64,000 nucleotides of DNA from Rhodospirillales bacterium (GTDB lineage Bacteria; Pseudomonadota; Alphaproteobacteria; Micavibrionales; Micavibrionaceae), in NCBI GenBank assembly GCA_023898785.1, contig CP060239.1, positions 62,001 to 126,000 of the forward strand, written 5' to 3'. Positions 26,754 through 33,942 of this stretch are shown piece after piece; within the stretch, counting starts at the first letter, position 1; each line of letters starts with the position of its first letter. Made by a program: the position numbers and the translations under genes. Below the pieces are notes generated by a model, which did not search any database, was not told where the DNA came from, and was given only the letters and a program-made list of their open reading frames with translations.

Positions 26754-26800
26754 CTCATAACCTGAAGGTCGTAGGTTCAAATCCTACTCCCGCAACCAAT
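26754..26800 (+). repeat. Left attachment repeat, 3' half of initiator tRNA-Met
   Basis: Begins at the CAT anticodon loop (CTCATAA), continues through the anticodon stem (CCTGAAGG), T-arm (GTAGG-TTCAAAT-CCTAC) and acceptor strand, and ends in the encoded CCA plus AAT. The 5' half of a tRNA is absent upstream, so this is an attachment-site remnant and not a functional tRNA. T-arm pair T26772-A26786 differs from the right copy. Confidence 0.85.
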
Positions 26801-26846
26801 AAATCAATGACTTAGCAACACTTCTTTAACCATAATACTGCTAAAA

Positions 26847-26870
26847 TTGACTTACACACTACTTACACAC
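26847..26870 (+). repeat. Tandem CTTACACAC box, left end of element
   Basis: Two copies of ACTTACACAC in direct tandem, preceded by TTG. A nearly identical box with one extra T is at 29713-29737, near the other attachment repeat. The position, 46 bases inside the tRNA-derived repeat and just before the integrase gene, fits arm-type integrase binding sites; TTGACT could also act as a -35 box for the integrase. Confidence 0.6.
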
Positions 26871-26896
26871 TTTTGTACTGTGAAAGGCATCGTATT

Positions 26897-27385
26897 ATGG
26901 AGATACAGCAGACACCAGAAAAGCATCCAGTTTTAGGCGGTAAAGCCTATGTTTATAAACGCGGGCGCAGCAGCTATTGGCAAGCCGCCGCTTATCTGCG
27001 CGGGTATAATTACCGTACATCGACAAAAGAAACATATCTGCATGAAGCGATACACTACGCCGAAGAGTGGTATTTCAATCTGCGCGGTCAGGCGAGCATT
27101 GGCGTTTTAGAAACGCCCGCCGAGAAGCAGGAAAAAGAAAAAGTTCTAACCTTCCGCGATGTCGCGGACAAATTCATTCAAGAATATTCCGTTATCACCG
27201 AAGGCCAGCGTAGCCCTGCATGGATTCGAGGCCATTCAGACCGTTTGCGCGTTCATATCCTGCCCTTCCTCGGCGATCTGCCTATTAAAGAAATCACAGG
27301 CGGCAAGGTGCAGGAATATCGGGTTTATAGAATCACCCCGCAAACAGAAAAGAATCCTCAGCTACGCTCACATCAAACTTTGTGA
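26897..27385 (+). CDS. Tyrosine integrase, N-terminal part only
   Basis: 162 residues from the ATG at 26897. Residues about 20-60 form the arm-type DNA-binding region (VYKRGRSSYWQAAAYLRG) and about 85-150 the core-binding domain (FRDVADKFIQEYSV, then HILPFLGDLPIKEITGGKVQ). The catalytic domain with the R-H-R-Y residues, normally another 200 or more residues, is missing. The sequence stops resembling integrase after about residue 148, where it meets the end of the convergent nuclease-like gene. It is therefore inactive. It follows the left attachment repeat in the usual tRNA-att-int order. Confidence 0.85.
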   Translation: MEIQQTPEKHPVLGGKAYVYKRGRSSYWQAAAYLRGYNYRTSTKETYLHEAIHYAEEWYFNLRGQASIGVLETPAEKQEKEKVLTFRDVADKFIQEYSVITEGQRSPAWIRGHSDRLRVHILPFLGDLPIKEITGGKVQEYRVYRITPQTEKNPQLRSHQTL

Positions 27386-28043
27386 AATCTCTTGAGTTTT
27401 CACGTGATGCACGTTCTTTTTGCTTTTTCTCTCTTATTTTAATTTGATAATCAGCCACTTCTGGAATTGGTATAACCGTTTGTATGTCCAAAATTCCGCT
27501 AACGTAAGGATGCATTCTTACGCATTTTATATCGAGGCCAAAATCATTAAGCCACATTACCGATGTTGTTAATTCTTTAGAAAATTCCGCTGAGGCTAGA
27601 ATGATTTTTACTTCTTGAGCGAAATTATCTTCATCCGGCTCTTCCCAATCTAAAAATTCTAAAAGGGCGCTTGTTGGGTCGTTGTCTATTTGATTTGCTT
27701 TTAAATAATGCCCGTAAATAGCTACAAGCTTTTCAAATGTGAGAGTTGAAATCATCGCGGCATAACGAATGCTTTGAAGCTCCATATGGCCACCATCTTC
27801 TGTGCGTTTTAGTTCTATTACAACTAAATTTGCGTCTTTATCTAAACCCAGTAAATCAATACGCCTTCTACTGTCTTCCCATTCACCAAATTCTTCGGCC
27901 ACTATAAGCGTGTCTGGAGAAATTATTTCTATATTTTCTTTGAGCATTTTTTGAAGATCATCGCGCTCTTTAATGTTTTGGTGCGCGAATGTGGTGCGTT
28001 CTATTGCTTTAATTTTTCTGTCTTCAATTTTATACAGTGCCAT
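27333..28043 (-). CDS. NucS/RecB-like nuclease-domain protein, 3'-truncated
   Basis: 236 residues. The region RRRIDLLGLDKDANLVVIEL (about 59-78) followed by K is a PD-(D/E)xK core, with Asp before LLGL and ELK at the end, as in NucS/DUF91-type endonucleases. The family member I would compare it with is longer, and the last 20 residues (after SRDFTKFDV) look like the end of homologous sequence, lying over the truncated integrase. So it probably lost its C-terminus in a tail-to-tail join. Possible role: DNA end processing or defence; no partner is seen. Confidence 0.65.
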   Translation of the reverse strand: MALYKIEDRKIKAIERTTFAHQNIKERDDLQKMLKENIEIISPDTLIVAEEFGEWEDSRRRIDLLGLDKDANLVVIELKRTEDGGHMELQSIRYAAMISTLTFEKLVAIYGHYLKANQIDNDPTSALLEFLDWEEPDEDNFAQEVKIILASAEFSKELTTSVMWLNDFGLDIKCVRMHPYVSGILDIQTVIPIPEVADYQIKIREKKQKERASRENSRDFTKFDVSVAEDSFLFAG

Positions 28044-28118
28044 TTGTAGAGCCTAATCAATTTTATTTTCAGAATAACTATATGGATTATCAAGAATGCT
28101 TTGAATAGGAAAATTTTG

Positions 28119-28204
28119 AATCGGGTATAATCGGGTATGAAATCAGGTATTTTTTATTTATACGCCAATTCGTATATTTTCATTTTATACATTTTAGCGT
28201 ATAA
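28119..28204 (+). promoter_or_regulatory. Repeats and operator upstream of the orphan HTH gene
   Basis: A 10-base word AATCGGGTAT occurs at 28119-28128 and 28129-28138, with AATCAGGTAT at 28141-28150. Then an inverted repeat TTATACGC (28158-28165) / GCGTATAA (28197-28204) encloses a second nested pair, CGTATA/TATAC. The second arm includes a -10-like TATAAT. The arrangement fits autoregulation by the HTH protein that starts at 28213. Confidence 0.55.
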
Positions 28205-28212
28205 TTTTTCTT

Positions 28213-28467
28213 ATGTCTGATTTAGCCCGTAGCCCAGAACAAATTGGAAATATAATTCGCCGCGTACGAAAAAAACGCGGCATGAGTCAATCTGCACTAG
28301 GAGAGAAAACCGGACTTCGCCAAGCCACAATTTCACAGATTGAAAAAGGCCATCCGGCGGCAAAGCTGGAAACGATTTTGGCCGTGCTTTCTGCTCTGGG
28401 TTTGGAATTTCAAATTAACGGCAGAACGTCTTTTGATCCTTTTGGTGCTGCAAATAAAAAGCCTTAA
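28213..28467 (+). CDS. HipB-like XRE antitoxin without a partner
   Basis: 84 residues with an HTH at about 12-66 (RGMSQSALGEKTGLRQATIS) and the short C-terminal tail LGLEFQINGRTSF found in HipB-like antitoxins. The usual hipA does not follow; instead a hairpin and a tandem repeat lead to a Fic gene. Either it is an orphan left after loss of hipA, or it now controls the Fic gene. An operator-like palindrome lies immediately upstream. Confidence 0.8.
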   Translation: MSDLARSPEQIGNIIRRVRKKRGMSQSALGEKTGLRQATISQIEKGHPAAKLETILAVLSALGLEFQINGRTSFDPFGAANKKP

Positions 28468-28490
28468 TTGCTTGCTCAATTTTCATTTTT

Positions 28491-28520
28491 AACGCCCCTC
28501 AGGGTGTAAACCTGACGGGC
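28491..28520. repeat. REP-like hairpin, copy 1
   Basis: AACGCCCCTCAGG-GTGTAAA-CCTGACGGGC forms a 10-bp stem with one mismatch. A closely related hairpin is at 29683-29712, and a fragment (ACGCCCTTCAGG) lies near 30013. The shared scheme is TTAACGCCC, a loop containing AAA, then GGGC. It follows the HTH gene and could serve as a terminator, but the repeated form suggests an intergenic palindromic element. Confidence 0.55.
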
Positions 28521-28543
28521 ATAGGATGTAAGAGCATCCCTAG

Positions 28544-28610
28544 AAATGGGTGTAAATGGGTGTATTATTGGCTTGTTAAATGGGTGTAAATGGGTGTATT
28601 ATTGGTTGTT
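28544..28610 (+). repeat. Tandem direct repeat in the Fic promoter region
   Basis: Two adjacent copies (28544-28577 and 28578-28610) of a 33-34 base unit, each beginning AAATGGGTGTAAATGGGTGT and ending ATTATTGG(C)TTGTT. Each unit itself holds the word AAATGGGTGT twice, giving four copies. The second unit ends exactly at the Fic ATG (28611). The position suggests a regulator binding array. Confidence 0.75.
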
Positions 28611-29660
28611 ATGATTAAAACCAACCATTTAAATATCACCACAGATATACTTTCTTTGATCTCGGCCATAGACGAGTTTAAGGGCGCTTGGCGTGCCTTG
28701 GGCACTTTAGCGCCGGAAAGACTCTCAGCGCTGCGGCGCGTGGCTACGATTGAAAGCATTGGCTCTTCAACGCGGATTGAGGGCAGCAAGCTTTCTGATC
28801 GTGATGTTGAAAAGCTTCTGGCCAATTTAGAAATCAAATCTTTTGAAACTAGAGATGAGCAAGAAGTTGCTGGTTATGCCGATGTCATGGAAACGGTTTT
28901 TCAGTCTTGGTCAGAAATACCCATCACGGAAAACCATATAAAGCAGCTTCATCGTGATTTATTGGCGCATAGCCAGAAAGACGAGCGCCATCGTGGCAAT
29001 TATAAAACAAGCTCAAATTCAGTTGCCGCTTTTGATGAGGCAGGAAAACAAGTTGCTATTGTTTTTGAAACGGCCACGCCCTTTGATACGCCGAGGCTGA
29101 TGGAAGAATTGGTTACGTGGGCGCGGGGAGAATTTGAAAGCAAGACTCTGCACCCCTTGCTGGTGATTGCAATTTTCATTGTTGTTTTCTTGGAGATACA
29201 CCCGTTTCAAGACGGGAATGGAAGACTGAGCCGCGTTCTTACAACGCTCCTACTTTTGCGCGCTGGCTATGCTTATGTGCCGTATTCATCGCTGGAAAGT
29301 ATTATTGAGAAAAGCAAAGAGAGCTATTACCTCGCGCTCAGACAAACGCAAGGTACAATCAGAACGGATGAACCAAACTGGCAGCCGTGGATTTTGTTTT
29401 TCTTGCGATCATTGCAAGGCCAAGTGCAAGCGCTTTCAAAGAAAGTGGAGCGCGAGAAAATCGTTCTTGCGGCATTGCCGGAGCTTTCCGTTCAAATTCT
29501 TGAACAGGCTCGTGAACATGGCCGCGTGACGATTGGTGACATGATTAAGCTTACAGGCACAAGCCGGAATACGCTCAAAGAACATTTCCGCGCTCTCGTT
29601 GAAAAAGGGCATCTTGTTATGCACGGCCATGGCCGCGGCGTGTGGTATTCGTTGGCATAA
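28611..29660 (+). CDS. Fic-family AMP transferase with winged-helix tail
   Basis: 349 residues from the ATG at 28611 (an ATG at 28590 lies inside the tandem repeat). Residues 51-58 (GSSTRIEG) contain the (S/T)xxxE(G/N) inhibitory motif, which marks a class II Fic protein that blocks its own active site. The Fic motif HPFQDGNGRLSR is near residue 197. The C-terminus (about 285-349) looks like a winged helix (RVTIGDMIKLTGTSRNTLKE), so it may bind its own promoter. Fic proteins transfer AMP to target hydroxyls. Activity is likely tightly controlled. Confidence 0.9.
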   Translation: MIKTNHLNITTDILSLISAIDEFKGAWRALGTLAPERLSALRRVATIESIGSSTRIEGSKLSDRDVEKLLANLEIKSFETRDEQEVAGYADVMETVFQSWSEIPITENHIKQLHRDLLAHSQKDERHRGNYKTSSNSVAAFDEAGKQVAIVFETATPFDTPRLMEELVTWARGEFESKTLHPLLVIAIFIVVFLEIHPFQDGNGRLSRVLTTLLLLRAGYAYVPYSSLESIIEKSKESYYLALRQTQGTIRTDEPNWQPWILFFLRSLQGQVQALSKKVEREKIVLAALPELSVQILEQAREHGRVTIGDMIKLTGTSRNTLKEHFRALVEKGHLVMHGHGRGVWYSLA

Positions 29661-29682
29661 TTTCACGATTTTTCTAAACTTT

Positions 29683-29712
29683 AACGCCCTTCAGGGCGAA
29701 AACCGGAAGGGC
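29683..29712. repeat. REP-like hairpin, copy 2
   Basis: AACGCCCTTCAGG-GCGAAAA-CCGGAAGGGC, a 10-bp stem with one mismatch, is the sister of the hairpin at 28491-28520. It lies 23 bases after the Fic stop, just before the right-end CTTACACAC box. Confidence 0.55.
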
Positions 29713-29737
29713 TTGACTTACACACTTACTTACACAC
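29713..29737 (+). repeat. Tandem CTTACACAC box, right end of element
   Basis: TTGACTTACACACTT followed by ACTTACACAC matches the left box at 26847-26870 except for one extra T. It lies 60 bases inside the right attachment repeat. Confidence 0.6.
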
Positions 29738-29797
29738 ATAATGAAAACGCAAGAAAAGTTTTAGTATTATCAATGTGTTAAAGAGATTTGGTTTGCG

Positions 29798-29844
29798 CTC
29801 ATAACCTGAAGGTCGCAGGTTCAAATCCTGCTCCCGCAACCAAT
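29798..29844 (+). repeat. Right attachment repeat, 3' half of initiator tRNA-Met
   Basis: Same 47 bases as 26754-26800 except C29816 for T and G29830 for A. These two bases face each other in the T-arm (GCAGG-TTCAAAT-CCTGC), so the stem stays paired. The 5' half of a tRNA is again absent. Confidence 0.85.
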
Positions 29845-30119
29845 TTTCTAAATCCAAACTCTCTCTAAGCCTTGTAATCCCTTGCAAAAGGGCAGAGTTT
29901 TTGGGCTTTTGCGTCCAAAGCTAAAGGGTGTGTGCCCCTTCAAAAAGCCATTTATACCCCCGTTTTCTCTCTAAATACCGATTTTTCTCCAAAGCTGTAG
30001 AGGCGATTACAAAAACGCCCTTCAGGTTTTTGTCGTTATTTATCAATGTGTTGATTGTTCTGGGAAATTAACTGTTTTCAGGTCGCAGCGTAAACCGATT
30101 TAGACGTGAGAGAAAATAT
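29845..30119. other. Intergenic region right of the element
   Basis: About 275 bases between the right attachment repeat and the end of acr3. It has a partial copy of the REP-like hairpin (near 30013) and a weak hairpin AAGGG-TGTGTG-CCCCTT. No gene or clear promoter is seen. Confidence 0.4.
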
Positions 30120-31160
30120 TTACGGATGAAAATGTTGTCGCGTTTTATTGGCAAAAGCCACCAGAGAGAGCATGACAGGCACTTCGACCAGAACGCCCAC
30201 GACCGTGGCCAAAGCTGCGCCGGAGTTAAGGCCGAACAGACTGATGGCCACCGCCACGGCCAGTTCAAAGAAATTGGATGTGCCGATCAGGGCGGCAGGT
30301 GCGGCTGTGCTGAAGGGAACACGCCAGAAATAGCCCCATCCAAAGGCAATGGCAAAAATGCCGTAACTTTGAATAAGCAAGGGTATAGCAATCAGGGCAA
30401 TGACCATTGGCTTTTCAATGATCGTTCCTGCTTGAAAGCCGAAAAGCAAAACAACCGTAGCCAGCAAACCCATGATAGAAAACGGTTTTACCTTAGCTGT
30501 GAATTTGGCAATGCGCTCGTGGTTGCCTGAACCATCCAGCTTTTTGCGGGTGATATATCCCGCCGCCAAGGGAATAAGCACATAGAGGATGACGGAGAGC
30601 AGCAACGTTTCCCACGGCACGATAATATCGGTTACGCCTAGCAAGAGCGCTACCAGCGGCGCAAAGGCGAAAATCATAATGATATCGTTGATCGACACTT
30701 GCACCAGCGTGTAATTGGCATCGCCGCGCACTAGCTGACTCCATACAAACACCATCGCGGTGCAGGGTGCAACGCCGAGCAGGATCATCCCAGCGATATA
30801 TTCCTTGGCGTCCTGCGGCTCGACCAGTCCAGCAAAAATATGCTCAAAGAACAGAATCCCCAATGCGGCCATCGTAAAGGGCTTAACCAGCCAGTTAATC
30901 ACCAGCGTAATACATAGCCCCTTGGGCTTTTTGCCGACATCTTTAAGGCTGGCGAAATCGACATTGACCATCATCGGGTAAATCATCACCCATATGAATA
31001 CGGCAACGACCAGATTAACGTTGGCATATTCAAGGCTGGCAATAGCCTGAAATGCGCCCGGCACCAGCAGGCCAAGCCCAACCCCGGCGGCAATGCACAG
31101 CCCGACCCATAACGAGAGATAGCGTTCAAAAATGCCGAGGGGTGATTGTGCTGTGCTCAT
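30120..31160 (-). CDS. acr3: Arsenite efflux transporter ACR3
   Basis: 346 residues with about ten membrane helices. The conserved segment GVAPCTAMVFVWSQLVRGDA carries the Cys essential in ACR3 proteins, and SFFELAVAVAISLFG-type sequence (here NFFELAVAVAISLFGL) is another family hallmark. It exports arsenite using the proton-motive force. The start overlaps the arsC stop by four bases. It is last in the arsR-DUF6428-arsC-acr3 operon. Confidence 0.95.
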   Translation of the reverse strand: MSTAQSPLGIFERYLSLWVGLCIAAGVGLGLLVPGAFQAIASLEYANVNLVVAVFIWVMIYPMMVNVDFASLKDVGKKPKGLCITLVINWLVKPFTMAALGILFFEHIFAGLVEPQDAKEYIAGMILLGVAPCTAMVFVWSQLVRGDANYTLVQVSINDIIMIFAFAPLVALLLGVTDIIVPWETLLLSVILYVLIPLAAGYITRKKLDGSGNHERIAKFTAKVKPFSIMGLLATVVLLFGFQAGTIIEKPMVIALIAIPLLIQSYGIFAIAFGWGYFWRVPFSTAAPAALIGTSNFFELAVAVAISLFGLNSGAALATVVGVLVEVPVMLSLVAFANKTRQHFHP

Positions 31161-31567
31161 AATAATTCTTTTTCTATTCTGGTTTTTAGTAAGTTAAACG
31201 CCTCGTCAAAGGCGGCGTTAATTTCTTCTTCGTTGCCCGTGGCGGCGGCAGGGTCAGGCGTACTCCAATGCAACTTTTCATGCTTGCCCAGAAATACTGG
31301 GCAGCTTTCAGCTGCGGCGGTATCACAAACCGTAATCACCAGATCAAAATTTTTACCCTCAAATTCATCCCAAGACTTGCTGCGTGGTGTCCCGGCAACA
31401 ATGCCATTGCGTTTCATGGTTTCAATGGACTTGGGATGCACATATCCGGCAGGCTTACTGCCTGCACTCACCGCTTTATACCGCCCTGCGCTAAGCTGGT
31501 TGATCAGCGCCTCGGCCATCACGGAGCGGCATGAGTTTCCGGTGCATAGGACAAGAATGTCTTTCAT
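31157..31567 (-). CDS. arsC: Arsenate reductase, low-molecular-weight phosphatase type
   Basis: 136 residues from the ATG at 31567; the frame opens earlier, but that part covers the end of the upstream gene. VLCTGNSCRS (7-16) is the CX5R phosphate loop with nucleophile Cys8. Further Cys and Asp follow in ITVCDTAAAESCPVFLG, consistent with the thioredoxin-coupled relay. It reduces arsenate to arsenite for export by ACR3. Confidence 0.93.
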   Translation of the reverse strand: MKDILVLCTGNSCRSVMAEALINQLSAGRYKAVSAGSKPAGYVHPKSIETMKRNGIVAGTPRSKSWDEFEGKNFDLVITVCDTAAAESCPVFLGKHEKLHWSTPDPAAATGNEEEINAAFDEAFNLLKTRIEKELL

Positions 31568-31568
31568 G

Positions 31569-32018
31569 TCAGCAGCATCCGCTTTTGGGGGCGCAGCAGG
31601 CGCTTGCCTCTTTGGGCTTTTTATCGGGTATCCCGCATGCATCCTGCGCGAGGCAGGCGGTTTGTTTGTTGGTCAGGATGAAATCCCCATCTTCAAAACG
31701 CAGGCCGAATTTGCCGATGGTGTTTTGCTGGTATTCGACCTCGATTTCGTGATCCCCATCGCCCAGCACCTTTTTACAAAGGTTTAGAATATGCAGAAAT
31801 TTTTGTGGCGCAAGGCGATGATCGTAATCTCCGGCCTCCCAAAGTTGGAAATTGGCTACGGTTTCGGTGCGCTCCGTCCCGCCGCAATCAATGAAATGCT
31901 TGGTCACAAGCCCGACTTCTGTGACATGGAAATGTGGCGGCAGGGTGGAACCATCCGGCAATTTGAAATTCACAGCGTCCAGCGTTTCAAGCGCCTCTTT
32001 CACTTCAGATATTTTCAT
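31569..32018 (-). CDS. DUF6428 arsenic-operon protein
   Basis: 149 residues. PPHFHVTEVGLVTKHFIDCG at the start and FGLRFEDGDFILTNKQTACL near the end are typical of the DUF6428 proteins that accompany arsR and arsC in many proteobacteria. The C-terminus is Cys-rich (SACCAPKSGCC), likely a metalloid-binding tail. Its stop is one base from the arsC start. The biochemical function is not established. Confidence 0.8.
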   Translation of the reverse strand: MKISEVKEALETLDAVNFKLPDGSTLPPHFHVTEVGLVTKHFIDCGGTERTETVANFQLWEAGDYDHRLAPQKFLHILNLCKKVLGDGDHEIEVEYQQNTIGKFGLRFEDGDFILTNKQTACLAQDACGIPDKKPKEASACCAPKSGCC

Positions 32019-32033
32019 GTCGTTTCCTTTCCT

Positions 32034-32384
32034 TTAGCAACACTTGGCCAGCTCGATAATTGAGCAGCCCTTTTTCTTATCTTCGCGGATACTAGCGAAT
32101 TCATCGCTGCAGCAATCCTTGACCATAAATCCGATCAGATCGCGCACCACTTCGAAATTCGCCGCATATATAACGGAACGCCCTTCGCGGCGCGATGTCA
32201 CAATCCCCGCATTAGATAAATGATTGAGGTGAAACGACATGGTGTTGTGCGGCGTACCAAGCTCATCGCTGATTGCGCCAGCAGGCAGCCCTTCCGGCCC
32301 GGCCTTGACCAATAGACGGAAAGCCCCAAGGCGGGTTTCCTGAGAAAGGGCGTCAAACATAATCGTTGCGTTTTGTATGTCCAT
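32034..32384 (-). CDS. arsR: ArsR-family arsenical-responsive repressor
   Basis: 116 residues from the ATG at 32384. A winged helix lies at about 10-90 (GLPAGAISDELGTPHNTMSF is the recognition region). The inducer-binding cysteines are C-terminal (VKDCCSDEF and KKGCSIIELAKCC) and not in the classical ELCVC position, so this belongs to a variant sensor type. A perfect palindrome covers its start. It heads the operon. Another ATG at 32420 lies in the operator region and is less likely. Confidence 0.92.
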   Translation of the reverse strand: MDIQNATIMFDALSQETRLGAFRLLVKAGPEGLPAGAISDELGTPHNTMSFHLNHLSNAGIVTSRREGRSVIYAANFEVVRDLIGFMVKDCCSDEFASIREDKKKGCSIIELAKCC

Positions 32385-32406
32385 ATGTCGAGAATAATCG
32401 ACATAT
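32383..32406 (-). promoter_or_regulatory. ArsR operator
   Basis: A perfect 9-bp inverted repeat, ATATGTCGA (32383-32391) / TCGACATAT (32398-32406), with six bases between. It overlaps the arsR start codon, and TTGACA on the minus strand lies about 20 bases upstream. Position implies autorepression and a very short or absent leader. Confidence 0.75.
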
Positions 32407-32441
32407 ACAAGAAATGTCAATATCTTTTGGCATACTTCTGA

Positions 32442-33228
32442 TTAAAATCCAAAATGCTGGCGTTGTTCTTCCCAGCTATTCGGGAAGGGTTTCATGAAAT
32501 CGGTAAGGTTGAGGCTGTAAGGCTGGCGGCCATTCAGGATGGCTTCAATGATATCGGGTGCTAACTGGGTCATGCGTACTGTCTTGGCAATGTAGCCGTG
32601 ATCGAGTTTTTCTCGCTTAGCCAGCTTCATGATGGTTAAATCAGGATCGGCTTCCAGCATTTCAAGATATTGATGCCCGCGCCCAACGGCTCTGATCATA
32701 TTATTTTCGTATTTGGGTTTTCGTGCAATGGCCAAATCACGGCCATCAGGGGTGGTGATATATTTCCTACCGCCGTGAAGTTTTAATTTGATCGGAATTG
32801 TTATTTCCAGCGGTGTGTTTTCTGTGGGCTGCCCTTTTTTGATTTTGGCATCCGGCATCATTTCATGCAAAAGCCCGGCCATCCCCAGCGGACGCAGTGC
32901 AATAATCACTTTTTCCGGATAGACCACCACTTTTTGGATGATCAGTTTGGCAATCCGCGCAAAAGATATTGTGCCTGGGTGCAGCGTAACGGCGATGAAT
33001 TAGGCGCTCTGGTTTCTCTTATCTCTTTGGCTTTTTCAAAATCGGCGGGATCAATAAAACCGACATGCTCGCCTTCATAGATAGTGCCTTTATGACTGAT
33101 CTTTCCGATATAAACCGGATTATCCAAGATTTTGTAAATCGAGCTTTTTGTGATGGGTTTTCCGGGATGGAAACGTCCGGATCTGGCAACCCAGCTTTTT
33201 GATTGATAGCCTTTTTCTTTTAACTCCC
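32442..33228 (-). pseudogene. Large serine recombinase, C-terminal remnants
   Basis: Two minus-strand pieces of one gene in different frames. The upstream piece (about 33228-32985) reads ELKEKGYQSKSWVARSGR, then SSIYKILDNPVYIGKISHKG, the recombinase domain. The downstream piece (32980-32442) starts at KLIIQKVVVYPEKVIIALRP and ends in a basic HTH-like tail (LAKREKLDHGYIAKTVRMTQ). The zinc ribbon and part of the coiled coil between them are missing, and the frame changes. The catalytic serine domain is also gone, cut off at the IS3 remnant. Confidence 0.8.
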
Positions 33229-33555
33229 CAACCAGTTGAGCCGGTAGGGATAAATCCGGTGGCCGGGATGCGGCATCGAAGTGCGCGGCCTTTGATAGAC
33301 CGCCTCGATTCCCATCAGGCGCATCAGACGCCGCACGCGGGTGCGGCCTACCTCGTACCCCTGACGGCGCAGATGCCGGGCCATCTGACGGGACCCGTAA
33401 AACGGGGTTTGCAGGAATTGCGCGTCAATCAGCCGCATCAGCGCCAAATTGTCCGCGCTCTCCCCGCGCCGCTCGTAATACCAGCCAGAGCGGCTGATCC
33501 CCAGCAACCGGCACTGCGCCGCGATGCCGATATTGTCATTGGACGGGTCTACCAT
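33220..33555 (-). pseudogene. IS3 transposase OrfB, N-terminal fragment
   Basis: The HTH_21-like region of IS3 OrfB is present (LLGISRSGWYYERRGESADN, then FYGSRQMARHLRRQGYEVGR), ending at HRIYPYRL. The DDE integrase core is missing. The last residues come from the joined recombinase sequence. The start overlaps the orfA stop in another frame, as in IS3 elements that make OrfAB by frameshifting. Confidence 0.85.
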
Positions 33556-33932
33556 TTCCTGCCGCCCCCGGACCGCAACCGGGCGGAGGCATCGGCTAAA
33601 AAATCACGTTCCACTGTCAGCTGTCCGATCTTGGCGTGCAAGTCCCTGACCTCGGCGTTATGCGCGTCCGCTCGCGATTCCAGCTTGCCCGCAAAACCCG
33701 CCTCCAGCGCAGCCAGAGCCTCCTTCTTCCAACGGTGAATGACCGTCGCATGCACCCCGTAACGGGATGACAGCTCCGTGATCGGCGCGTCCTCCCGCAA
33801 CGCCGCCAGCGCAACCTGCGCTTTAAACTTCGCCGGGTAGTTCTTCCTTGTCTTGCTCATAATCCATGACCCTCCTTCGGTCATAGATCGTAGCTTAACT
33901 CACTGTCCGAATTCTTGGGACCACCTCTAATT
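33229..33932 (-). mobile_element. IS3-family insertion sequence, truncated
   Basis: Holds a complete orfA and the first third of orfB on the minus strand. The orfB reading frame leaves the family after about residue 103, where it meets recombinase sequence near 33230. At the other end, the bases before orfA (TAGAGGTGGTCCCAAGAATT on the minus strand, near 33932) look like the terminal repeat. The other end is missing, so no target duplication can be checked. Confidence 0.8.
33549..33860 (-). CDS. IS3 transposase OrfA
   Basis: 103 residues from the ATG at 33860. An HTH_Tnp_1 domain (NYPAKFKAQVALAALREDAP, then RYGVHATVIHRWKKEALAAL) is followed by a leucine-rich coiled coil (EVRDLHAKIGQLTVERDFLA). 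It is intact, but without OrfB it cannot catalyse transposition. Confidence 0.88.
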   Translation of the reverse strand: MSKTRKNYPAKFKAQVALAALREDAPITELSSRYGVHATVIHRWKKEALAALEAGFAGKLESRADAHNAEVRDLHAKIGQLTVERDFLADASARLRSGGGRKW

Positions 33933-33942
33933 GAACCGGCTT

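Larger units (their letters stand above)
26754..29844. mobile_element. 3.1-kb integrative element in an initiator-tRNA attachment site
   Basis: Two 47-bp direct repeats (45/47 identical) that match the 3' half of initiator tRNA-Met bound the region. Inside each end, near the repeat, is a tandem CTTACACAC-type box (26847-26870 and 29713-29737), as expected of arm-type integrase sites. Contents: a 3'-truncated tyrosine integrase, a 3'-truncated nuclease-like gene, an orphan HTH gene and a Fic gene. The integrase lacks its catalytic domain, so the element cannot move by itself. Neither end holds a complete tRNA, so a full tRNA copy must exist elsewhere. Confidence 0.75.

Noticed and set aside
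28544..28610. CRISPR-like direct repeats
   Set aside because: Only two adjacent units without spacers, and they end at a start codon.
26754..29844. Two tRNA genes
   Set aside because: Only the 3' half of an initiator tRNA is present at each place; no D-arm or 5' acceptor strand can be found upstream, so they are attachment-site remnants.
31569..31642. ArsC fused to an upstream extension
   Set aside because: The extra 25 residues overlap the end of the DUF6428 gene in another frame; ArsC proteins begin at the CX5R strand, matching the ATG at 31567.
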